The position numbers and the translations under genes are program-made. The notes under the pieces were generated by a model. That model saw only the letters and a list, made by a program, of their open reading frames with translations. It was not told the origin of the DNA and made no database searches. Of a stretch of DNA of 64,000 bases, positions 26,501 to 38,700 are shown one piece after another. Every line of letters starts with the position of its first letter. Position 1 is the first letter of the stretch. The stretch comes from Chamaea fasciata (Eukaryota > Chordata > Aves > Passeriformes > Sylviidae). The DNA is taken from the NCBI GenBank assembly GCA_029207755.1, contig JARCOQ010000026.1, positions 186,001 to 250,000 of the forward strand, read 5' to 3'.

Positions 26501-29500
26501 GCCAGGGAATGCTCCCCCACTGAAGGCAGAAGAGCCACCATCCCTGACTGTCCTTTCAAGCAAGCCCTTCTGGGAAAGGAAAGCAGAAGGGAAACTGAAA
26601 CCGCCACCTCAAAGTCTATTTGAACCTCAGCACAAATGGCAGCAATGCGCCCACTCCCCCAGAGCCACCAGGGAGCTGGGTTTCATTTGCCTTTCAAGGG
26701 CATTCCTGCACAGGCTGTGCTGAGCTCTGCATACTACAAGGGGCACATTTGTGCCTGGAATACTAATCCTGGCAGCCCATCACTGCTGGACACTCACTGT
26801 GCACACCAGAGACATCTGTCGCTGCCTGACGGCACAGCTGGAACCACCTCCCGCTGGGAGGATCTTTCTGAGCAGAAGACCAAATCCACAATATCTGGTT
26901 ATTAACAGAACATGCACAAAAGGCACACTGCAGAAAAAAAAGCGATGTCAGGGTAGTGGAAGAAGGAGCAAAGTCCGCACTGGCGCAGCACTGCCACAGG
27001 CTGCCAAAGCAGGAGCGCGCGGCTCCGCCGGCACTAAGGAACAGGCACTTCTCAGCAGAAATATGAAATAAGCCGTGCAGATCCTGCTGCCAGCGTTAAC
27101 TGCGACTGGCTAATTGGAAAGCTGTATTCTGGCATAATACTTGAGATCACCCACTCCACGGAACAAAAATTTGCTTTTATCCCCAACTGTCACAGGTTTC
27201 CCAGATACCTACTTCTGAGAAACCCTGGATTTTTCATTTCCTCTAGCATGGCACGCCACAGTTCCTCTGAACATTCATGTCCTCTGAGTGCTCCCACATT
27301 CCCTGGGCCTGACAGCTGTGTGAAATTCCTGTGTTTCCGAGAGCCCCGTTGCTGGCACAGCTCAGCAACTTTCCGCACTCAGGACACTCCCTGCCCCTCA
27401 CTACTCTGGCCACCACAGCAGCAGAACCACGGTCTTTGTCTGCCTCGAGACTTCAAACACTACAGCTTTTTCCCCAGCTCTCTGTACCTCTCTCAGAATA
27501 TATTCGTGTTCCATTGACCCGGCTCTGAACTCCTGGCAGCAAGGTGATGGCTTTTTTCCAGCTAGGCTGCTAATCCACACACAATAGAAGACGACTGATT
27601 CGCGGCCATGCTGGAGTGTTTTCTTCAGTCTTAACACACTCCATGCTGCACACGGAATTTCGTCTTTCCCAGTTCTGCCCATGTGCTCAGCTCTGTCACA
27701 TCCTCCCACAGCAAGTCAAACCATCCCAGTTCCAGACTTTGGACCTCCTCCCGTGCCCTCCCACCCATTCCTTGCACCAGCATCGATCCAGCTGCTCTGG
27801 GAACAGCCAAAGCCGACCAGATGCAGACCAAGCATGTCCAGAGGAGTGGGCTAGGAAGGACAGGACCTCAACAGCCCCAGCTCAAACCAGCACAGAGGTG
27901 CACACCGAGGTGCCACTGTTCTAGCCTTGGGCAATCCACATCCATGAGCTTCACTGAATACCCCTTTACAGCTTTCCCCTTTCCTCAGTCTCCTTTCCAT
28001 CAGTCCTTACCCAGACCTCTGGAACATTAAGCATTCAGCTTCCTTCAGAATGAAGCTCATTAGCTGGACCCCTCCGTCCTCACTGTTCATCTCCAGTAAC
28101 ATGAACAGCTTCCTTCAAAAGACTACAGCCCGCTTCCAAAAGTCCGGCAAAAACCTAAGCCAATGTTGGTTGTTTTTCCCAACTAAACTAGAAAACTGAC
28201 AACTCTTCCAAGCAGAAGTGGCACATTACTTCCCCACAGTGGCTGCCAACAGGCTTGCCTCAGGCATGGAAAGGCAGTTCCCATGCTGGCTCAGCTCTGA
28301 ATCACCATTCCAGAGAGGGACATGACAGCAGCTGGGCAGCTACTACAGCGCTTTTACTGTAATGAGACACAAAACCCAAGGCTATCCTGGAAAGTAAAGC
28401 ATATGGGGGAGAGAAAGGATGCTCTTGTAACAGTTTGGAACTATATCCACCAGTTGGAGGGAAAGGGAAGGGTTAACACACACACATAGCTTGAGGAACA
28501 TGGTCCTGCATTAATGGAGACCAAGACCCATGAAATTAAACAAGCTCACCTGACAGCTCCCAGATGATTATCCATTTTGACCTAATATGGTGCTAGTACC
28601 AGCCAATAAACAAATATTATATTATCACTCATTATGCCACTTCAGCCCTTTGCTTTTCACCGTTTAAATTACATTACTGCAGCAGCACCCAGAAGGCTCC
28701 CACTGGAGACAGAGAATGTCCCGAGTCTTCCTCCCTGATTTGCCAAACTCCACTCAAATGGCTGATCCAAGCCATCAGGACTCTCCCCAGCAGCAAATGC
28801 TTCTCAAGGGCCAGACTTACAAACCCTCCCCAACTAACCCAGGGATCTGGCTGCCTGCTCCTTTTTATAAATGCAATTTCAAAAATAAAATCAACATTTT
28901 ATTCTCTCACCAATGATTACTCCTTCCAGGAAGCCAGATGAGCGGATTTTTGCAAAGCTGAGATAACTCCACCTAATGCCATGGGTCTGTTGGCCATGAA
29001 GCTCCATCAGGTCCTCAGGGGGAGGGCTAAAGAAACTTATTTTATCTGCCAGCGGTGAGATTAAGAGCATGGTAAACAATATTAAAATTCTGTTCTACAA
29101 AGCAGAATACCTCAACAGCACCAAACTGTTCTCCCAAGGGACAGATTACAGCACGGGTGCACAACTGGAGTTTAAGTATTACAAGGGAAATTCTTAAAAA
29201 GCCTAAATGGATCAACCATGCCAAATGTCCTAGTACAGATTACAAGACAAGGTGTAAAGGTGTGATTAACCTCTAGTTGGACAGAGTGGTACAAAGGGGA
29301 AGAGATGCACAAGCTCCTTTTCAAGTCAGCAAATGCCAAAAAGATCATATATTTTTCTGACTCCATCTGAAAACAAACCAGCTCCACCTAAAAGTCTTGG
29401 TTTGCTCGTGTCCTTCAGTTATATGGCTCGAACATCATTTGCTGGTTTCTGCAAATTGCTGGAACTACAAACGCTGGTTTCAAAATCCTCTGAGCAGCCT

Positions 29501-30200
29501 CGGCTGACCCAGTTTGTTCTGTACTAATCACTCACTGAGCACTGGAGAGGTCAGTTGGAGGGAAATCAGAATATTTCTCCTCAATAAAGCCACGCAGATT
29601 AAACCCACTTGTTCTGCAGCCTAATCTGGCAACATGCCAATTAACGGGGTGCACCACTAATTAACAGCCCAGCAGTTTCCCTCTCTTCCCAAGGATCCCA
29701 ACACTACAAGCATTTTTGCACTTGTTGGGAAGCAATGGCTCTGAGCAGGAACACAGCAGCTGGTTAGCACAAGGAATAGGTTTTGTGGAAGAAGTGGAAA
29801 AATCAGACAATAGTAAAACAACCCTATGTGCAACTTAAATAGAAAATTGGAATAGCCAGGATTGAAAACCTCAACACAGTTCATATTACAGTAAAAAAAA
29901 ACAGTGTCTTTTTGTCACAGATTTAACATTTGATAAGTGGCTCCCCATGCAAACAGCAAATGTTTTCCAGCAGCTCAGTAGCTGCCTGTGGGTGGCACAG
30001 TAATATAAGGTTACTGGAGAGGAACTGGAAAGGGAAGGGAGCTGCATCCTCCGGGGCTGTGCCACAGGGAAGGTGAGTGGCTTTTTCCAACACTTGGGCA
30101 AAAGCAAACCTTAAAAACACCCACGGACATGCTGTGCAGAACATTGGAATGGGACTCCAAACCCAGCATCCTTAATGCTCTGCTACCGAGTAACAAAGAC
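26501..30200. other. Unique intron-like sequence
   Basis: No exon, RNA gene or mobile element recognised in 3.7 kb. The segment around 26980-27030 is locally CpG-richer but shows no splice or promoter motif I can support. Confidence 0.45.
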
Positions 30201-30302
30201 TCTATGAGGTTGGAAAAGATCTCCAGGATCACTGAGTCTAACCTGTGACCAAACCACCTTGTCAACCAGACCAGAGCTCCTTGAGCACCTCCAGGAATAG
30301 TG
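30201..30302 (-). mobile_element. CR1 LINE fragment, short
   Basis: About 100 bp of antisense CR1 of the second subtype: 'ctatgaggttggaaaaga', 'gtctaacctgtgacc' and 'cacctccaggaatagtga'. Confidence 0.82.
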
Positions 30303-31519
30303 AAGTTGGACACTGGACAAGGTCCTTTGTTTATCTATGCCTCAGTTTCCCCTGTCTTCAAGATGGGATTAACTTCATCTATAAAGCAATTCAAATGCAA
30401 ATTAAAACTTGCAATACTCCATTTCCTAGAAACTTTCACCTTATGTAGGCCTCCACAGCAGTACATGGACACTTTATTCACCTCACAAACCAAACACAGC
30501 AAGTTCTTCCGTACTTCTATTTGAAACAGACCATACAAAGTCTGAAAAGGCCAGCCCAGCCTCTCCCAGGTGTTTCAGTTCACTGAAGGAACCGTATACA
30601 CCACACCTGGAACAAAAAGCCAGCTACAGGAAAGTATTTGCTTTAGCAAAGCAAAAAAAACAATGAATATCTGAAGTGCAGAGCTAAACTGCGCAAAATC
30701 TAAGCTGTACTTTCTGTTTCTCCCTTTTTCCAAAATGCAGAAGATGACAAACTGAATTCTTGACTGTGCAAATCCATATTAGGCTGAACTTTATATCGCT
30801 GCTGAAGCCACTGGGGCATCCCCAGTTAGTTACAAAAACACCAGCTGGGCCTCTGCAAACCCAGACCACAGCCCAGTCACAAGGCCTATATAAATTAATT
30901 AGTGCAGTAATTGAAAGCACAGAGGAGATGGGGAAATGCCTCAAGTACAATTCCCCTTTCAGAGAAGGTTATATAAACGTAAAGGGAAAACAACCAGGAG
31001 TGTGGTCCTTATTTCTCAGACCTATGAATGTTAAGAACAGGAAGTCTTGAGATGCCTTTTTTCCCTGTAAAGGTTATAAAACAACACACAACATGTTAAA
31101 CACTAAATGCTCACTAGCATCTAATAGTCAAACCCAAAACCAAGCTTGAGTGCCTTAACCAACCCAAAATGATTGTCACCAGTAGAAGGGTTTCTTATCC
31201 AAATCCTTTCCAGCTTGCTGTATTGCCATAGAGAAATGAATCCCAGGGGTTTTTTTTTTTTAAGAGAAAAAAAAAAGTGACAGAGCTGTAGAAGGTCTCC
31301 CTTCCAAAAGCAACTGAGATCAGCTTGCAGCCCCTGTGAAATCCCAGCCCCAGAAGCACCACACTGGATTCAGCTCTGGAACTGGCACAACTTGTGTTTT
31401 ACTGCACAGCTGATTTCAGGACAATAGGGCTTGTCAGAAATTAAAATTCCTTTGTAGTTCTGCAAATACTTGATCATGCAACAGTTCATTCTTGTACCAC
31501 ATCTCACAGGGAATTTCAA
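30303..31519. other. Unique intron-like sequence
   Basis: Nothing recognised except an inverted homopolymer pair at about 31250-31275: a run of about 12 T, the spacer AAGAG, then about 10 A, able to fold as a hairpin. Confidence 0.45.
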
Positions 31520-31677
31520 TTCCTGTGGCTGCCCCATCCAGGCAAGTGTCCAAGGCCAGGTTGGACGGGGCTTGGAGCAACCTGGGGTAGTGAAAGGTGT
31601 TCCTGCCCCAGGCAGGGAGTGGGACTGGATGAGTTTTAAGGTCCCTTCCAGCCCAAACCATCCCAGGATTCTATGGT
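31520..31677 (+). mobile_element. CR1 LINE fragment, 3' end
   Basis: Sense CR1 with 'gtccaaggccaggttgga', 'cttggagcaacctggggt', 'ttaaggtcccttccagcc' and the terminal 'aggattctatgg'. Confidence 0.93.
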
Positions 31678-33111
31678 TCATACCTGATGAACGCTAAGCA
31701 AACGTGAACTCAGTCCTCTGCTTGTGCCTCTCCCATGAAGGATCCAAATGAGCTTGTTTGGATATATCCAAGCAAACCTCTCATCCTGGACCCACTGTTT
31801 CAGAGAGCAGCTGAGGACTGTGCTGACTGTATTATCTGAGCTATAATAATTTGTGTCAGTTCTGTAACACACCCCCAAAATGCACAAAATAACAGGGTTA
31901 CTTATTTACCTCTGGCTTCTGGGGTAAAATTCAAACCACCTCTGCCTTCATTTTGTGGTTTCCATTTTCATCAAACTTTGAATAAAGACTAAGCAGCCGA
32001 GAACTCGTTCAGTGCTGTGGTCATGCCCCTGTAATTATGACTCGATAGACAATTTCAATTCAACCACCATTTCCTCCCCTGAATGAGGCCACTTTTAGTC
32101 TCAGCCACTGCAGAGCCCGTTTGAAAAGTGTTTCTTCTTGCCTCTGTTTAAGACTTGAGAGGAATGAGCTTAACCACCACCAAAACACTAGAATGAATCT
32201 GTTCGAAAGCTCACCTGAACTCCCCAAAATCCTGCAGCAGCAGAGTTGAACTTGCAATCCCTGCCAAAAGGGTCTTTCCCAAAGCACCCTGATGGTCCAA
32301 CTGCTTCCTGGGATAAACAGCCCACAGGGTTTGTGCAATCAGATTAAACTCCATGCCTTCCCTGCTGCACGTTCCAGCACATAAACCAGGCATCTCTAAT
32401 CAAATTCCACACTCAAAGGCAATGCAACGTTCCCACTTGAAAAAATATGAGATACAGGAAACCTGTGCTGTGTAGGTGTTGTTATCAACTTACAGAGACA
32501 ACACTTTTTAACTGGGAACAGCTCAGCTATTTGAAATTAAAGCTCCTTCTGAACTGACACTCTGGAACTACATCACTGAATCTATAGGAGCATTAAGTTT
32601 CACTTTTTGAGGCAGCTGTGCCAAGCAGTTCAGGTAGTTTGAAATTCAGTTGTAGCCTTGTATTTTTCTTTCACAGACACACTAGCATAATTTCTAATTT
32701 TTTCTGATCAAGATACCAAATTTCCTTAAAGAAGCCCTCCTCAGGCAATTATTTTCTTGCAAAGCTCCAGCTTTAATAAAAAGGTGCCCAGGCTTTAACT
32801 AGGACAACAGAGAAATTAATTCCCACTGCTGATGTGGCAAAGTCTTTATAACATAAGTGCAGGCAGCGAGGCATCCCATTGTGAAAATAAGCCCATCAAG
32901 CTTCTGAATGAGAACATTATCTTAAAAAGAAAATTTTTTTTTTGCAGTTCTCATGGTTGTGCACAAAGTTTATGAAGCAGCAACACTGATTGCCTGGGGA
33001 TGGTGCTTAGTGCAGCCATCTGACCTACTGGGCTGCAAGCTGATTTTAATCTCAGATGGAAGTTGTGCCTTTCCCTAGTGCTCTTCCAAATGCTTTCAGA
33101 TAGGGGCACGG
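31678..33111. other. Unique intron-like sequence holding copy A of a dispersed 55-bp repeat
   Basis: No exon recognised. The only notable structure is the element at 32015-32069, which recurs at 35317-35372. Confidence 0.45.
32015..32069 (+). repeat. Dispersed repeat, copy A (about 55 bp)
   Basis: The first 28 bases, from ctgtggtcatgcccctgtaa to tatgact, are identical to copy B at 35317. The rest (cgatagacaatttca, then aaccacca) differs at a few positions. I do not recognise the family: not CR1 and not the LTR seen in SESN2. A fragment of an old transposon or a duplicated conserved element are both possible. Confidence 0.8.
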
Positions 33112-33222
33112 AATCGTGGAATGCTTTGGGTTGGAAGGGCCTTTAAAGAGCATCTAATTCCAACCTTCCTGCCACAGGCAGAGATAACTTGCACTAGAGA
33201 CCATGCTGCTCAGCACATGGTC
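33112..33222 (-). mobile_element. CR1 LINE fragment, short
   Basis: Antisense CR1 end: 'atgctttgggttggaagg' followed by 'ctgccacaggcagagata' and 'ccatgctgctcagcaca'. Quite diverged and about 110 bp long. Confidence 0.85.
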
Positions 33223-35635
33223 ACTCATCTTTTAGGTTTTGGTCTGATATATTCCTCCAAATAATCTTTAATTAAATCTTAAGTGGGATAATCTTAAGAA
33301 CAGTAATCTCCTAGAACTCCCCCCGGAACAGGAATGTTTCAGCTCTGTTCTCTCATCACCACTCTAACTTTCCACTAGAAATTACATTTTCCAGCCAACA
33401 CATTTAGCTGCATTAAGAGCTCAACAAAACTATCAGGGCTTCTTTCCAGCCACAAAAGGACTTTCCACAGTAACAATGGTTAAAAAAACACCCAGCTGGA
33501 GCGACAAATCCCTCCTGGTGCCCTGCAGGCAAGCTAGCTGACCTGGGCCAGGAAGGCAACCAGGAAAAACCGCTCTTCTCCAAAGGTGCAAACTAAATCA
33601 AGGGAATCATTGTAACACCAAGGAGCAGAGAGGACTCTAAAATTAGAGAAGACATAAATGTCTCAAACAGTCTCAAGGCACAGGAGCGGAGGAAAAGCCT
33701 TGGGATGGGCTGTATTAATAGGAAGGTTGCCAGACCTGGCTCTGCATACCTAGCATGAGGACCCCCTGGCTCTCAAGCAGAAGATCCTCCAGAAGACTTG
33801 CCTTAGGACCATTCCAGGTACATCCAGTAGCTCCCAGCCCTTCCCTGTACAGGAACCAGCACACCTGGTCACTTCAATCAATCCACCTAAGAGCTATCAA
33901 GAATTACAAACACCTCCCGAAGTTATATAAGAGGAATCCATTACGACAGAGCCTGTGAGGAGCTTCAGAATAGAATTGAAATCCAATGACAAAAAAAAAA
34001 AAATCCTTAAAAAAAAAGCAGCTTGAACTGTACCCTGACACTTTGTGGTGACTTCTCTTGTACACCAGACTCAGACCTGCTGTTGTATTCAGCTGCTGTG
34101 CCCTTGGACATCAGAGCAGGTTCATTTTATGACCCCATTCCCCAGCACAGTTATCAACCAGCCAGGAACTGCTGGTTTGCTCAGCAAACAGGACCTTTTG
34201 ATAGGTGCCAGAACCAGGAACAGTTAAAAACATACCCCGCTCCCTCCACCTACATCAGCAGCGCTCCAGGTAAACTCTAAACAAGGTTACTGGAAAGGGA
34301 ATTAACTATATCAGAGCAACAACACAGATGAAAAAGACTGAAATTGAAGGAAATGTAATCACTTACAAAATGCAATATAGAAAAAGCATATTAAAGAAAA
34401 ATATTAAAACTAGCGGGACCGAAATCCATACTGAACCATATAAATGAAACAGAAAGTACTTTGCAAGGTTTTTAAGACTTCAAAGGTAGCTGTGAGTGAG
34501 TCCAGGAGTTTGAAACCTGCACAGGTATCAGGCAAACACTCGTGTAAGCCGACAGCATTTCTGGAAATGCAAAAATACACTGGAAGCAGGGAGGGCTGTA
34601 TTCTAACCTACACCTGGTAAACTTGCTCATTTTATATGGAAAATCAGTCAACAGTGACAGGTCTACTAAAGGGAAACTCAAGTCTGCAATAAAAATGGTA
34701 TTGAGGAATAGCTGTCTTGTTGTAAAAAGGAACTGAAGCTTGAGCCAATCTGACCCAGCTTTGCCCAGTAAATAATGATGCTTGCGGCAGTCTGAAGGAT
34801 TGAGAAGTGTCCTTCCCCTCTGACACAACTCCAAGTTGGATGGATGATGTCATTCATTTAAAGGCCACAGAGTGTACTTATCAGCCAGCCTTGGGGTTGG
34901 CCTATAAATGGAGATTTACTGACTTCATCTGAGGAATACTTCACTTCAATTCACAAAGAGGTGCCCACAAACACAGGGTTTAGGTACATAACATGTCCCC
35001 CAGAGCACAGGAACGGTGAAACACCCCACACCAAACACAAACTACAGCAGCTTTCAGAGGGACTTCAGCCCACAGGTTTGCACCCTCCCATCCCAACAGC
35101 CAGGAATGACACACAGAAAGCTGCAAGAGCTCTGCCAACTCTCAGGAATTTAATTCATTGCATATTTGCTTGCTGGAACCTGTACCTGCACCTCTCTGCA
35201 GCCTCTCCTGTTTTTCTGGATGGGTCAGGGTGCTCCAGGGCAAGGCAGCCCATGAACTCAGACCACTCAGCCATAACACAATCCTACTGCCATCCCAGTT
35301 TCAGCAGCCAAAGGGTCTGTGGTCATGCCCCTGTAATTATGACTTGATAAACAATTTCATTTGAAACCACCAAGATGTTTTCAACAGCCCTCCCCATTAT
35401 TACAGCTTCCTTTCAGCCTTGGGTTAGGTCAGGTATCAACTGTCCTGCTGCAGAGTCAGCTTTGAGTAGCTTTCACCACAGGAGTAACTAATGAAGTCTC
35501 TAATTGCTTCATTTCCAGCAAAGAGAGCCCAGCACAAAGAACCAAAGCACCAAAACTTTCCCGATGTCTTGCAAAAATATAACTTTGTAGTGTGCTTGGG
35601 ATGACAGTCACCTTTTTATTAGGAGAAAGCAACCT
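33223..35635. other. Unique intron-like sequence holding copy B of the dispersed repeat
   Basis: No exon or RNA gene recognised. A-runs lie at about 33990-34018. The element at 35317-35372 matches 32015-32069. Confidence 0.45.
35317..35372 (+). repeat. Dispersed repeat, copy B (about 56 bp)
   Basis: Same orientation as copy A, 3.3 kb away. Identical for 28 bases from ctgtgg, then about 80% similar through 'gataaacaatttcatt' to 'aaccacca'. Just upstream both copies also share 'agcagccRa'. Beyond that the flanks are unrelated, so this is a discrete element rather than a large duplication. Confidence 0.8.
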
Positions 35636-35733
35636 TGTCTAGTGGAAGGCGTCACTGCCCACAGCAGGGGGATTGAAACTAGATGGTCCTTAAGGTTCCT
35701 TCTACCCCAAACCATTCCATCATTCTATGATCT
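35636..35733 (+). mobile_element. CR1 LINE fragment, 3' end, with A-rich neighbour
   Basis: Sense CR1 3' end: 'cttgtctagtggaaggcg', 'ttaaggttccttctaccc', 'aaaccattccatcattct'. An AAAAC-type simple repeat follows at 35750-35782. Confidence 0.9.
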
Positions 35734-38700
35734 GTGTGAGCCAATGGAAAAAAAAAAAACAAAACAAAACCAAACCAAACAGGCTTCCCACAAAACTTAA
35801 CAGGCCTGAAGGCCCCCAGTAACAAACGCCCCCAACCTCCTGGAGCTCAGCAGAGCCCTTCCACACCTGTAGCATCACAGCTCTTCCAGGTTAGTCTGAC
35901 ATGAAAACCAAACCGGCAAAACAACTCAACCTGAAAATCTCCTCCAGGGAGCAATTCCAGGGCAGGCACCAGGTGAGCGGGCGGCAGGCACAGCACCCGC
36001 ACTGGAACCCCAAAACACCCCACGCAGAAGGCAGCGAAAGCTCTGGTTGCACCGGCTCTGCCGTCCCTCCTCTCCACTGGCACCAGAGATCTCTCGGAGC
36101 AGCCGACCCCGGCCAAAACCAGCTTGGTGCAGAAGCAGCTGGTTTGAATCCAGTTCAGTTCCCCAATCCGCTTGTCACATGGGCCACAACCAGTTGCTGG
36201 AGAATAAGGGAAGCGAGTGAATACACGGGACCTGCTCAGCACTTTTGGCTGTTTACACAGCTGCAGCCCCACACAGGGCGGCCGGGGCTGTCCTCACAGC
36301 CAGGGCTGTGACTGGGCTTGGGAGGCATCGAGTCAGGCTTCCCAGCACCAAACACGCTTGAAAAATCTGTGAATCACAGCCCCTGGCCGCTCCTCTATCC
36401 CTTTCCCCGCTGCACACACCACAGGGAAGGTGCCACCCTTATCTCTCCATGCTGGTTGATCACCAGGCCGTGAGTACCCATCCTGCAAAATCCCAGAGCA
36501 TCTGTAACAAACTACGATTGTTTATTTACATTTACAAGATTATTTGAGTTCTCTGCTACAAAACTATTCTTAAACTCCTCCAGTACACCTAGAAGCAAAA
36601 ACCTAAAGCACCGGCTGATCCCAAAACACCAGGATTTGTCAGCCCTAGGTTCTGAAACAAGCAGGACCTCACTGATCACAACCCAAGGGCAGGCACTACC
36701 CAGGAATTCCAGTTTAACCAGTTCCACGCTTTCTACCCCTCGTTCCTCCCACTTTCTTGGAACAAGACAGCAACAAAACCCTGCCCCAGTCTATACCAGA
36801 ATAAACAATTCATTTCGATGAACAGCCACCTGCTCCCCCCACACAGTTAAAAGCACTTCCAGATTCCAGCTCTCTCTCTCCCAGCCAGCACAGATGGACA
36901 CACCAGGCACACAGACACCCGCTCTGCTTCCAGCACAGCCTTTGTGCTGCTGAGACACAAAGCCCATGGCAGAGGCTGCCTCCATCAGAGCTGTTTTGTT
37001 AAGGGATCATGACATAAACCAGCAATCCTCCAGCCACAAAAACAGCTCAGACTCGCTCCTAGCCCAATTAATTTGCAATCTGCTAAAACACACAGCCACT
37101 CTCTGGCTTTCGGGGACCACAGCCCTCCACTGGCAGATCACATCCTGAGATCTGACTAATGCATCACCTGCCCCGCACGTCCCCAGATGATTAAATTTAA
37201 CATGCAACAGCTCAGTCATTACCAGAGATTTTCACATTTCTGGACACACTACTTCCATCCAGGGCGATGCTGAAGGAAGGAAATAACCCATTTGCAAAGG
37301 AAGTGACAGCCCCAAGACCAGGCAGTAAAACACTAAAATGGAGCCTGAATTCCGCTGGACCTGCCCTGTAATCCCTCAAGTGCGGTGGCATTTAGGACAG
37401 CCTTGGATTCGCAGCAGGAACAGGCAAATGGAGGCCTGGCCACCAGAGACTGCTGAACGCTCACTCGGATACCGCTGCCTTTGCCAAGACAAAATCAGCA
37501 CAAGAGGCCGATCCCGCAGTGCACACGGAGCTCCACGAGCACCAGACACCGACATCTCCTTCCCTGCTCCCGTGCGTGCGGCTCCTGTGCTGCTCAGCAA
37601 GTCCGGCCATCCGCAGAACGCTTCCATTAGGAGCTGGCTGTCCACAGGATGGATTCCTGCTGTGGTTAATCATTGCCCCCGCAGGCCCAAGGCAGATCTG
37701 GTGCCCCACAGCTTGCCCTGCAGGAGCTGTGGGCTGGCACAGCCCGGCTATCCACCCTGCACTGCCCTGGTGCCACTCTCTCCCTCTTGGCACCCCAAGC
37801 ACAAGCGGAAGAGTTTCTCTGCACGGTGATCACCTTGCCCGAGACCAATTCTCCCAGTGCCCCCAAGCGTATGGGGATCTCTATCCACAAGATTCATTCA
37901 TCCTACCAGAACAGCTCAGGGACGGCTTCTGTCATCTTTTGCCTTTCAACTTAGCTTTCTTTCAAGACAAATGCTAATACACTTAAAAAAAAATCCAAAT
38001 CTGATCCAAAACCAGACTCATCACTGGTATGAATCACACAACGTTATTAATTCTCCTGCCCATCAAAACAGAAATGTCTCACCTTGCAAAACAATTGCAG
38101 GGGTTGCCCAGGCTCACAGAAATCCCATCTGTTAAAAATCTGGGTGCACCGAATGAGACTATTTGATAAGCACTCTGCTGAAAGACAGCAAACATTTCAC
38201 TCCACAATGGCTACTTCAAACCCAGACAGTGATTACAGGTAGCTCAGCTAGGTTCCTATCAGCCAGCACAAACACAGCCCCCCCAAGAAAGAATTCCTTT
38301 CGAAGACAGAGTTTGTAGGGACACTAAATTCCAGGATCAAGCCTGCAACTGTGAGAAAGCTTCACAAAATCAAGTTTGGAAGATCTCACACTCCAAACTG
38401 CTACAGTCAAAAGCAGGGAACAAAGTGTTCCTGCCTTCAACACTAACAGAAATGGCAAATAAACCAGGACCTCCAGTTTAGCTGCATACAGTCTGCCTAA
38501 CAGGCAAAGCTTCTGATTTCCAGCTCCAAGGGACACCCACAATAAAACAGGAGCTATTCACTGTGAAGGAGGAGACACGAATAGCAGCCACAGAGCTGAG
38601 CAGTGCTGGCATCCAACACTCCAGTTCCCCATGCACTGAATTCCCAAACGCTTTAGTGCTGCATTTTGAACAGCAGGTTAACCCCATGCATGATTCACCT

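Noticed and set aside
37338..37829. 163-codon plus-strand frame in a GC-richer intron block
   Set aside because: Overlapping long frames exist on both strands at the same place, which points to base composition. No recognisable protein.
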